Below are positions 1 through 6,873 of a stretch of 61,869 bases of DNA, piece by piece. Made by a program: the position numbers and the translations under genes. This DNA is from Tannerellaceae bacterium. Its GTDB lineage: Bacteria; Bacteroidota; Bacteroidia; Bacteroidales; Tannerellaceae. The stretch lies in NCBI GenBank assembly GCA_031280435.1, contig JAITGS010000052.1, positions 1-61,869 on the forward strand, written 5' to 3'. The notes below the pieces were generated by a model that was given only the letters and a program-made list of their open reading frames with translations, made no database searches and was not told the origin of the DNA. Every line of letters starts with the position of its first letter. Position 1 is the first letter of the stretch.

Positions 1-126
1 AAAATTATAGGGAGAAAATTGTGAGGCCTTTGCAATTCCGGTGGGGGAGGGGGAGGCGTGAGGAATAGTCTCCGTGGAGCCGGAGGCGGTTGTTTTATAT
101 TTCGGAATTATGCAAAAGCTATTCAT
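1..126 (-). CDS. Possible 5' part of a leftward ORF running off the window
   Basis: From the ATG at 126 leftward the reading frame stays open to the window edge (42 codons). The stretch begins MNSFCIIPKYKTTASG and is rich in Ser, Thr and Pro. I recognise no domain and the composition is not convincing as protein. The only support is a promoter-like pair just upstream (154-183). The stretch could equally be the untranslated leader of a gene outside the window. Confidence 0.15.
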   Translation of the reverse strand, partial: MNSFCIIPKYKTTASGSTETIPHASPSPTGIAKASQFSPYNF

Positions 127-153
127 GTGATTTTCTTTAATTTTTTATGGTTG

Positions 154-183
154 CAAATATAATGAATGTTTGGAATAAGCAAA
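154..183 (-). promoter_or_regulatory. Bacteroidota-type promoter reading left out of the window
   Basis: On the minus strand a TTTG (180-183) is followed after 18 bases by TATATTTG (154-161). This fits the phylum's -33/-7 consensus (TTG or TTTG, about 19-21 bases, TAnnTTTG), with a spacer one base shorter than usual. The transcript would start near 147 and leave the window. Confidence 0.4.
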
Positions 184-241
184 TGCTTTGCCCCTGATTT
201 TTGTGAGGCGGGCGAAAGGATGATGACCCGCTTCTATGGGC

Positions 242-291
242 AAAAAAAACTCCGTGCCTTCCTTTCTATTATACAATCGGAAGACACGGAG
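242..291 (-). terminator. Rho-independent terminator of the sugar isomerase-like gene
   Basis: CTCCGTGCCTTCC (250-262) pairs with GGAAGACACGGAG (279-291), leaving one mismatch. On the minus strand the stem is followed by a run of eight T. It lies 60 bases past the stop codon of the leftward gene ending at 351. Confidence 0.7.
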
Positions 292-350
292 GACGAAAAA
301 ACAAGTGTACGGAACGAATTTGCTTGTTGCCGGGCACCGGGGCTCGACAA

Positions 351-1235
351 TTAAAGTTTTGTCCAGGGATATTGCGACAGATAGTCGAAGTTGTTTTTGA
401 GGGCTATGTAAACGTCGCCGCCTGTCTCCTGCTCAACGGTGAGGTCGATGAGCCCGAGCTCGCCGGCCTGTGCAAAAAGTTGAGCGTACGGCACGTCGCC
501 CTTGCCTAACTCGGTGTATCCCTGTTCTTTTTTGAAGTCGGATGCATGCCAGCTAAGGAATCTTTTGGGATAGTTTTTCATGTAGGCAAGTATGTCGCCT
601 CCGCCGTTAACGGCATGTCCGAGGTCTATCTGGAAGAAGACGAGTTCGGGATCGGTGTTTTTGAGCAGCACGTCTATTATGATTTCTCCCTCAACGGTTT
701 TAAATTCCGCGTGGTGATTGTGATATCCGAACTGTAATCCTGCTTGCTTGCACAGGCTGCCGATTTTGTTGAACTGCTCGGCTATGCGTTTGAGGTCGTC
801 GAGCGATTTGTCGGAGGGCAGGAATGACTGTACGAGCAGCTTGCCGCCGGCTTCATTCATTTCGCCCACGCTTTTGCGCCAGTAATCCCACTCGGATGCG
901 TTAACGTCCGGCGGCAGTAGCGGGGTTCCGCAGTGTGTTCCCGAAAGCTGTATGCCGTAGTCCTTCATGATGTTGGCCCATTCTTTGAGGGGCTTGTTGA
1001 GGAAGGTGGAGCCGTTAAATCCGTATGCTTCGGCCCTTGCGTAGCCAATGTCGGCAAGTTTGCGGAGATTGCCGGGTATGTCGTCCGGCAGGATTTTGTT
1101 GATACTGTAAAGCTGGATTCCGATGCGGTTTCTGCTTGGAGTGTTGCATGCGGCGGTGAGGGCCGGAAGGGTGGTAGCTGCGCAACATGCTGCTGCTGCG
1201 GCCATACCTTTGTTGATAAATTCTCTTCTGTTCAT
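351..1235 (-). CDS. Sugar phosphate isomerase/epimerase-like TIM-barrel protein with Tat signal
   Basis: The 294-residue protein starts MNRREFINKG, a twin-arginine export signal followed by an Ala-rich hydrophobic stretch and Cys residues near 30. It is probably exported folded and may be lipid-anchored, although the residues before the Cys (LTAAC) make a poor lipobox. The rest looks like the xylose isomerase-like TIM-barrel family (AP endonuclease 2 superfamily): an RIGIQLYS strand, a GYHNHHAEF segment with metal-binding His residues, a DLGHAVNGGGD segment, a WHASDF segment and a late VEQE Glu. Bacteroidales carry many such secreted proteins whose sugar substrates are mostly unknown. It stands alone, is read leftward from a promoter at 1285-1315 and ends before a strong terminator. 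Family assignment is secure, substrate unknown. Confidence 0.85.
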   Translation of the reverse strand: MNRREFINKGMAAAAACCAATTLPALTAACNTPSRNRIGIQLYSINKILPDDIPGNLRKLADIGYARAEAYGFNGSTFLNKPLKEWANIMKDYGIQLSGTHCGTPLLPPDVNASEWDYWRKSVGEMNEAGGKLLVQSFLPSDKSLDDLKRIAEQFNKIGSLCKQAGLQFGYHNHHAEFKTVEGEIIIDVLLKNTDPELVFFQIDLGHAVNGGGDILAYMKNYPKRFLSWHASDFKKEQGYTELGKGDVPYAQLFAQAGELGLIDLTVEQETGGDVYIALKNNFDYLSQYPWTKL

Positions 1236-1284
1236 TATTCTGATAAGTATTAAATGTTTAAGGGGTCTATTTTCTTTGTGCGGC

Positions 1285-1315
1285 CAAAGTTAGCGTAACG
1301 AATCCGGATATACAA
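1285..1315 (-). promoter_or_regulatory. Promoter for the leftward isomerase-like gene
   Basis: On the minus strand TTG (1313-1315), a 20-base spacer and TAACTTTG (1285-1292) match the Bacteroidota consensus. The predicted start of transcription lies about 45 bases before the ATG at 1235. Confidence 0.6.
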
Positions 1316-1328
1316 CAATCGTTTTTAG

Positions 1329-1336
1329 TACATTTG
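1329..1336 (+). promoter_or_regulatory. -7 element for the helicase fusion gene
   Basis: TACATTTG fits TAnnTTTG and lies 26 bases before the ATG at 1363. No TTG is found at the usual distance, so this rests on the -7 box alone. The element is back to back with the leftward promoter at 1285-1315. Confidence 0.4.
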
Positions 1337-1362
1337 CCTGTAACAGTTAAATACGTAATATA

Positions 1363-4074
1363 ATGTTTGATATATTGTTCCATAACGACCTTGACGTCAA
1401 TTCGGTGGCGAAGACTTTTCCTAAAACGTTGAAAAACCTTCAGGATGGCGATTTCAAGAGTGCCGACGTGCGTAAGATGTCCGGCACAGATTTTTACCGT
1501 GCGCGTCTCGACATCAGGGATCGCCTGCTTTTCAACTTCGTGACTTATAACGACCGCAAGTACATTCTGCTGTTGGAGGTTATAAAAGACCACAACTATG
1601 CCCGCAGTCGTTTTCTGCGGGGCGGCGCCGTTGTTAACGAGGATAGCTTGGTTCCGGTTTTATCTTCGGATGAGGCGGCGCAGGCTTCGTCCGTTGAGCT
1701 TTCCTACCTGCATCCCGAAGTGAAAGCCGTGCATACGCTCAATAAGTTTATCTCCTTCGACAGTAGCCAGCAAAGCGTTTACGCCTTGAGTCCGCCCATC
1801 ATAGTGGTGGGCTCGGCGGGTAGCGGCAAGACTGCGTTGATGCTGGAAAAGCTAAAGGATTTGCGTGGCTATGTGGCATATATCTCGCTTTCCAAGCATC
1901 TTGTGGATAATGCCGCGGCGCTGTACTATTCCTATGGTTACGACAATGCCGATCAGGAGGCGGAGTTCCTCAACCTGAATGATTACCTGTCGCTTTGGCA
2001 GAAGCCCGAAGGCCGTGAGGTTGATTTCCTCACGTTCGAGCGCTGGTTTATGCGTCATCAGCAGGCTGTCAGGATAAATGAGCCCTATCGTGTGTTCGAA
2101 GAGTTTAAGGGAGTTATCACCGGCTCGCCTGTTCATACGGCCTGGCTTTCCGAGGCGGAATATATGGAGCTGGGCGTCAAGCAATCCGTTTTCGGCCCTT
2201 CGGAGCGGGAGCGCCTCTATCCGCTTTTCCTCAAATATTTGGAGTGGATGAAAACCGAGAACCTTTACGACCTCAACATACTGTGCTACGGGCATATTCC
2301 GCTCGTCAAGCAGTGCTACGATTATGTGATGGTCGACGAGGTGCAGGACATGACCAACATTCAGCTTCGCAGCGTACTTGCCTCGCTCAAAAACCCCCTC
2401 AACTTTATTATCGCCGGCGACAGCAACCAGATTGTACATCCCAACTTCTTTTCCTGGAGTAAAATCAAAAGCTATTTCTATAATATGGGCGACGCCAAAG
2501 ACAGCGTTATCCGTATCCTGCACGCCAATTATCGCAACAGCTCCAAGGTCGTGGAGCTCAGCAATAATTTGCTGAAGATAAAGATCACCCGCTTCGGCTC
2601 CATCGATCGCGAAACCAATTACCTTATCAATCCCATCAAGAGCGATAGCGGCGAGGTGCTCCTCTATGCCGACAACGACAAGACTAAGCTCGAGCTCAAC
2701 CGGCGTACGCAAAACAGCGCCAAGTATGCCGTCATCGTTCCCGACAAATCTCACAAGGCTAAGGCTATTCAATACTTCAAAACTCCGCTTGTGTTCAGTG
2801 TTCACGAAGTGAAGGGCCTGGAATATGAAAACGTTATACTGATAGACTTCATATCGTTCCACGAAGCCGAATTTCGCGAAATCATATCCGGTGTGAGCCT
2901 CGACGATCTCAAACTCGACGACTTGCGCTACAACCGCGCCTCCAGCAAGTACGATAAGGATGCCGAGATATATAAGTTCTACATCAATTCCTTCTACGTT
3001 GCCGTCACCCGCGCCATCAAAAACATCTACATATTCGAGAGGCACGTAGATCATCCCGCCCTCAGTTTGCTCCAAATGAAGGAAAACCAGGCCGGCATAC
3101 AGATAACCGAAACCAAATCCTCAAAAGAGGAATGGCTCGACGAAGCCCGCCGCCTCGAAGAGCAGGGCAAATACGAGCAGGCTGAACAAATCCGGGCCAA
3201 ATACCTCGGCTACGAATATATAAGCCGCGAAGATCTCGAACCGATACGCGAACGCGCCCTCGACCCCAACCTGAGCGAAGCGGAAGTGAGGCGCGAGCGC
3301 AAGCAACTCTTTCAGTATGCAATCCATCATAATTGCTATGACTGGATCGACAGCCTGTCAAAACTGCAGTTCCAGAGAGCCGTGGCTTATATGAAAGAGC
3401 TTCGCACCGACCGCCGTGAATTCGATAAAGGCATCCGAGTTGCTAACAAAAAGCTGGTTCAGCGTTTGGTAGATAAATATGGAGTCGACTTTACCAACGA
3501 TGATAACCACACAGGCCTTATGCTCTCCTTCATCCACGGCCAGGGAGACGTGGCCGACATATTTCTGTCGCAAGGAGCCGCCATCCGCCTGACCGACAAG
3601 TCCAACAATACAGCTTTCGACTATCTGCTGAACAATTTTCTGATCGGCAAGTTCAAAAAGCCGAGGCCGGCATCCTACATCAGCGATCAAACCTTGGCCC
3701 GCTACTGGGACAAGGTGCGGCCGATGGACATCAAATATGAGTTCAGGAATAGGATATTAAACATTGGATCGCACAACATGTTATTTGTCTTGATTCTTCT
3801 GATCCGCAACACGGTGGATACTCCCCTCAACAGCACCACACTTCCCAGCGGTTATGCTCCGAACGACATTCGTGCGATGTCGATAGAAGCCTTGATGCAG
3901 CTCGTCGAAACCTTTCCCGATGAGATTTTGCCTCCCTATCGCAAGCGTCGTGCCTACGTAAACAGTGTGATGGCAATGCACGAAGTGTCTAAAGATTCTC
4001 TGTACGGGAAGGCCACCTTCATGCGCGTAAAGCGCGGCTTATACAGGTTTAACCCGGAGATAGAATTTCTCTGA
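1363..4074 (+). CDS. RelE-like / UvrD-type SF1 helicase / ankyrin-like fusion protein
   Basis: The 903-residue protein has three parts. Residues 1-90 resemble a RelE/ParE toxin fold (FYRARLDIRDRLLF, then a DRKYILLLEVIKDHNYA strand). Residues about 140-565 form a superfamily 1 helicase core: Walker A GSAGSGKT (150-157), Walker B DEVQD (325-329), a GLEYENVILIDF motif and the motif VI-like YVAVTRAIKNIYIF. The C-terminal third holds a charged helical stretch (EARRLEEQGKYEQAEQIRAKY) and an ankyrin-like region near 700-750 (HTGLMLSFIHGQGDVADIFLSQGA). UvrD-like enzymes unwind DNA using ATP. What the toxin-like front does here is unknown: it may bind RNA or ribosomes, or only share the fold. No antitoxin gene is adjacent. 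Helicase assignment is firm, the terminal domains less so. Confidence 0.85.
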   Translation: MFDILFHNDLDVNSVAKTFPKTLKNLQDGDFKSADVRKMSGTDFYRARLDIRDRLLFNFVTYNDRKYILLLEVIKDHNYARSRFLRGGAVVNEDSLVPVLSSDEAAQASSVELSYLHPEVKAVHTLNKFISFDSSQQSVYALSPPIIVVGSAGSGKTALMLEKLKDLRGYVAYISLSKHLVDNAAALYYSYGYDNADQEAEFLNLNDYLSLWQKPEGREVDFLTFERWFMRHQQAVRINEPYRVFEEFKGVITGSPVHTAWLSEAEYMELGVKQSVFGPSERERLYPLFLKYLEWMKTENLYDLNILCYGHIPLVKQCYDYVMVDEVQDMTNIQLRSVLASLKNPLNFIIAGDSNQIVHPNFFSWSKIKSYFYNMGDAKDSVIRILHANYRNSSKVVELSNNLLKIKITRFGSIDRETNYLINPIKSDSGEVLLYADNDKTKLELNRRTQNSAKYAVIVPDKSHKAKAIQYFKTPLVFSVHEVKGLEYENVILIDFISFHEAEFREIISGVSLDDLKLDDLRYNRASSKYDKDAEIYKFYINSFYVAVTRAIKNIYIFERHVDHPALSLLQMKENQAGIQITETKSSKEEWLDEARRLEEQGKYEQAEQIRAKYLGYEYISREDLEPIRERALDPNLSEAEVRRERKQLFQYAIHHNCYDWIDSLSKLQFQRAVAYMKELRTDRREFDKGIRVANKKLVQRLVDKYGVDFTNDDNHTGLMLSFIHGQGDVADIFLSQGAAIRLTDKSNNTAFDYLLNNFLIGKFKKPRPASYISDQTLARYWDKVRPMDIKYEFRNRILNIGSHNMLFVLILLIRNTVDTPLNSTTLPSGYAPNDIRAMSIEALMQLVETFPDEILPPYRKRRAYVNSVMAMHEVSKDSLYGKATFMRVKRGLYRFNPEIEFL

Positions 4075-4147
4075 ACCCTGCTGATCGGCAATAAGGCCAC
4101 GGCCTGAAGTTCTCCCCGAAGACCTTCAGGATGGGCACAAACAAAAA

Positions 4148-4179
4148 CATCCCGGAACATTAATTAATGATCCGGGATG
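4148..4179 (-). terminator. ssrA: Terminator downstream of tmRNA
   Basis: CATCCCGGA (4148-4156) pairs with TCCGGGATG (4171-4179) around an AT-rich palindromic loop. On the minus strand TTTTTG follows, as expected for the tmRNA read from 4610 to 4214. It may also stop transcription from the helicase gene on the other side. Confidence 0.65.
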
Positions 4180-4213
4180 AGATATATAACACCTAATATG
4201 TAAAAAATGATTG

Positions 4214-4610
4214 TGGAGCTGGAGGGAGTCGAACCCTCGTCCAATCGAGGAACTAATATGCTTTCTACATGTTTATCTTCGCTTTATTTGTCGGGAGAGG
4301 GCAAGACCGAAGCAACCAACCCTAACCGTAGCCTCTTAAGTTTCGCTTAAAGCTCAAGGCTCGCTTTAAACTATCTCCGATTTCTCTGCACCGCCGTTTC
4401 GGACCGCTTCGAAGCCACAGCATCCGGGCGATGTCTCGTCTCCGCAACTGTTGCAGAGATTAAGCGTCAATCTACTATACTTCGATTAAGCAGCGAGAGC
4501 GTAAGAATTTTCGCCAATTAATTTTTTGTTGTCTGAGATTTAAGTGCAAGCCAACTACGCACTACATGCTTACAAACCACTTCTACCCGCTGTCAAAACC
4601 GGTCAGCCCC
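4214..4610 (-). ncRNA. ssrA: Transfer-messenger RNA (tmRNA)
   Basis: On the minus strand the RNA begins GGGGCTGACC and ends with a tRNA-like TPsiC arm (GGTTCGACTCCC) and AGCTCCA, giving a 397-base molecule with an encoded CCA. The tag frame lies at 4515-4486 (GGC GAA AAT TCT TAC GCT CTC GCT GCT TAA) and reads GENSYALAA, close to the Bacteroides tag as I recall it. tmRNA rescues stalled ribosomes and marks the unfinished protein for proteolysis. Both ends are clear, so this call is strong. Confidence 0.95.
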
Positions 4611-4931
4611 GTTATGAAATCGTTTAAGGAATGGGAAGAAACCCTGGCGGCAAAACTCTTTTCGCAACTCCTTCGGTTTTCTCCGCGGCAAAACTAAACA
4701 AATATTTTAATTCTGCAAAACCGTCACCTGTGAAAAGCGTGCAAATCTTTAAAAAGGCGAACCGGCTTTGCATGCAAAAAAGTTGCCTTGTCGGGTACAG
4801 GCAAGCTTAGACCGTGCTTTTGTCCCTCTGCCGCCGTACACAGGCAAGAGTGCAGCTTCGCCATAATTTGCTGATACTATGCCGGCTGCGCTTGTATAAA
4901 TAAGAGATTAAGCTATTGCAACAGCCTTTGC

Positions 4932-5204
4932 GGGTGTTCCCGCAACGATTATGAGTGTCCCCGCAACGCTTCCCGGAGCCCCCGCGAGCCATCGGGAGCC
5001 CCCGCGGTGCTTCCGGGCGTCCCCGCGATGCTTCCGGGCGTCCCCGCAACGATTATGGGAATCCCCGCGAGCCATCGGGAGCCCCCGCAACGCTTCCGGG
5101 AGCCCCCGCAACGCTTCCGGGAACCCCCGCAACGCTTTCGGGAGCCCCCGCAACGCTTCCGGGAACCCCCGCAACGCTTCCGGGAACCCCCGCAACGCTT
5201 CCCT
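4932..5204. repeat. Tandem array A, 21-bp units (13 copies)
   Basis: The CCCGC step recurs with G at 4942, 4963, 4984, 5004, 5025, 5046, 5067, 5087, 5108, 5129, 5150, 5171 and 5192. Spacing is 21 bases except for two variant units of 20. The dominant unit reads CCCCCGCAACGCTTCCGGGA, and rarer units carry GATTATG or GAGCCATC in the middle. It lies between the tmRNA and the gene at 5380, upstream of that gene's promoter. Because 21 is a multiple of three, several frames stay open through it, but the predicted proteins are pure repeats and I do not call them. Confidence 0.9.
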
Positions 5205-5319
5205 GTGTATCCTGAAATAGCCGGAAGATTCCTAACATTGCTGATGACACAGTTGTATTTACAACGTCAGCTATTGTGGCGGGAAGGTATCCCCCACGGA
5301 AAAAAACACCAAGATTTTA

Positions 5320-5351
5320 TTTGGAGATATAATATTAATGTATTATGTTTG
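5320..5351 (+). promoter_or_regulatory. Promoter of the DUF6261-like gene
   Basis: TTTG (5320-5323), exactly 20 bases, then TATGTTTG (5344-5351). Transcription should begin near 5358. This rules out the in-frame ATG at 5338, which lies upstream of that point, and supports translation from 5380. Confidence 0.7.
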
Positions 5352-5379
5352 CAACCATAAATTTAAAAACATACCAATC

Positions 5380-6417
5380 ATGTTACTTGAAACCCAGATT
5401 GTCAATTTTTTGCATCAGCTACGCGACGACGAGCACCTCAATTACGCGCTCACATTGATAACCGACATCAAAGTTGATGTCACATCAATCCCCTCGCTGG
5501 TACCATCATGGAACGGCTTCGAGACCATAACCCACCAGGAGGATCTAATCTTCCAACTCTCCAAGGCATCGCCCGAAACGCGCTCAATATCCGAGGATGA
5601 CAAGCTGCGCGACAGTACATTCAAGGAAGCCAAGCGCCTGCTGCACTATTATTCGTATTCGCCGGACGCGGCCCGCAAGGCGGCGGCAGATGCCCTGCTT
5701 TTCGTGGTGCGCTCATACAAAGTTTCCGACAAGCGCAACCTTTTCGGGGAGACGGTATACCTGCGCAACTTCATCAACGACATGAAGAAGCCCGCAAACG
5801 CAGCCCATGTTGCCCTCATTCCGGGTCTGGGCGAGATGTTAATCGACCTTGAAGCCGCCAACGGTCGCGTAGACAGCCTCTACAACCAAAGACTCCATAC
5901 CCTTGAAGAACTGGAGACAATGGGAAAGAGGGTAGACATACGTAAAGACGTTGACGCAGCCCTCATCAATCTGCTAAGCTCCATCAATACCGTTTATCAT
6001 TACAACGACCTGATGGCAAAAGACCAAACCATCAAAACCACGCTCGAGCATGTAGCCATGCGAATCAAGGGACTGACCGACAAGCTCAGCCTCATTATAG
6101 CACAGCGCAAAGGCAGAAACAAAAAAGATTCCGAGGGAGAAAATAAACCGGGAGACAAGCCCGGCAACAAGCCCGACAATAAGCCGGGAGACAAGCCGCA
6201 AAATCCGATCGACCCCCCAACACCGGGCGGGCCGGATGCGCCCACAGACCAGCAAAACCCCAATATAACATTGCCCACAGCGCCCGATACGGAAGACCAG
6301 AACCCGTCGGATCAGCCGCATCATCTCGACCCTAACGAGCACCCCTCAATGGGAGAGCGCATAATCGTAAAAGTTGACGTCAACCCCAACAAGCCGGAAG
6401 ACCAACCCAAAAAATAA
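5380..6417 (+). CDS. DUF6261-like protein with KPGD-rich tail
   Basis: The 345-residue protein starting MLLETQIVNFL resembles the Bacteroidota family DUF6261: a mostly helical soluble body of about 250 residues with no signal peptide or membrane segment. After residue 250 a low-complexity tail follows (ENKPGDKPGNKPDNKPGDKP, then Pro/Asn/Asp-rich sequence) and ends in a beta-like piece, MGERIIVKVDVNP. The promoter at 5320-5351 decides the start. A zinc-ribbon gene follows after six bases, so the two are probably co-transcribed. The function of the family is not known to me. The tail looks like a flexible linker that could vary in length by slippage. Confidence 0.7.
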   Translation: MLLETQIVNFLHQLRDDEHLNYALTLITDIKVDVTSIPSLVPSWNGFETITHQEDLIFQLSKASPETRSISEDDKLRDSTFKEAKRLLHYYSYSPDAARKAAADALLFVVRSYKVSDKRNLFGETVYLRNFINDMKKPANAAHVALIPGLGEMLIDLEAANGRVDSLYNQRLHTLEELETMGKRVDIRKDVDAALINLLSSINTVYHYNDLMAKDQTIKTTLEHVAMRIKGLTDKLSLIIAQRKGRNKKDSEGENKPGDKPGNKPDNKPGDKPQNPIDPPTPGGPDAPTDQQNPNITLPTAPDTEDQNPSDQPHHLDPNEHPSMGERIIVKVDVNPNKPEDQPKK

Positions 6418-6423
6418 AGCATC

Positions 6424-6681
6424 ATGCCCAGGGCAAATAAATTCTGTCAGAGCTGTTCCATCCCCCTCAAGAAAGATCCCGAAGGGGGAGGCACCAATGC
6501 CGACGGCTCGCGCAACCCAAAATATTGCAGTTACTGCTATCAAAAAGGCGCCTTCACGTTCAGCGGAACAGCAGAAGAAATGCAAAAGAAGTGCATGCAC
6601 ATAATGATGTCCAACGGAACCCCAAAGTTCATGGCATGGCTTTTCACCAGGCCAATAAAAAAGCTTGAACGATGGGCCTAA
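6424..6681 (+). CDS. Small zinc-ribbon protein
   Basis: This 85-residue protein contains two Cys pairs, CQSC (residues 8-11) and CSYC (residues 35-38), separated by a Gly-rich loop (KDPEGGGTNADGSRN), followed by a helical C-terminus. This pattern is typical of the putative zinc-ribbon family Zn_ribbon_2. A GTNADGS loop before YCSYCYQKG is characteristic. It follows the DUF6261-like gene closely and precedes a strong terminator. The family's role is unknown. Confidence 0.75.
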   Translation: MPRANKFCQSCSIPLKKDPEGGGTNADGSRNPKYCSYCYQKGAFTFSGTAEEMQKKCMHIMMSNGTPKFMAWLFTRPIKKLERWA

Positions 6682-6707
6682 TCAGACCGTAGATTACTTT
6701 CAAATAG

Positions 6708-6749
6708 AAAGGGCCGCACGATATTAATGAACATATCGACGGCCCTTTT
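6708..6749. terminator. Terminator between converging genes
   Basis: AAAGGGCCG (6708-6716) pairs with CGGCCCTTTT (6740-6749), and GATAT/ATATC extends the stem inside. The rightward strand has the T-run and the leftward strand has a matching one (A-run at 6708-6710). It serves the zinc-ribbon gene and possibly pbpC, which reads toward it. Confidence 0.7.
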
Positions 6750-6873
6750 GCTTTTCTTCATGCATCCCCACCCGCCGGACGGGGCGCCTGCACATCATTT
6801 GTTCCCAATAACTTTGCAGGAAAGGAAGAAGTTCTAAGCCGGGCCGTAGCCGATTCGGCCTGGCGCCGTCAGC

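Noticed and set aside
166-354. 62-residue rightward ORF
   Set aside because: It runs across the terminator hairpin (250-291) and the stop codon of the leftward gene; nothing suggests translation.
1852-3075. 407-residue leftward frame inside the helicase gene
   Set aside because: It mirrors the coding strand of a gene with clear helicase motifs and has no recognisable domain itself.
4951-5360. Repeat proteins from array A (several open frames of 65-117 residues)
   Set aside because: They exist only because 21 is a multiple of three; all frames on both strands are open and low in complexity, and none has a promoter.
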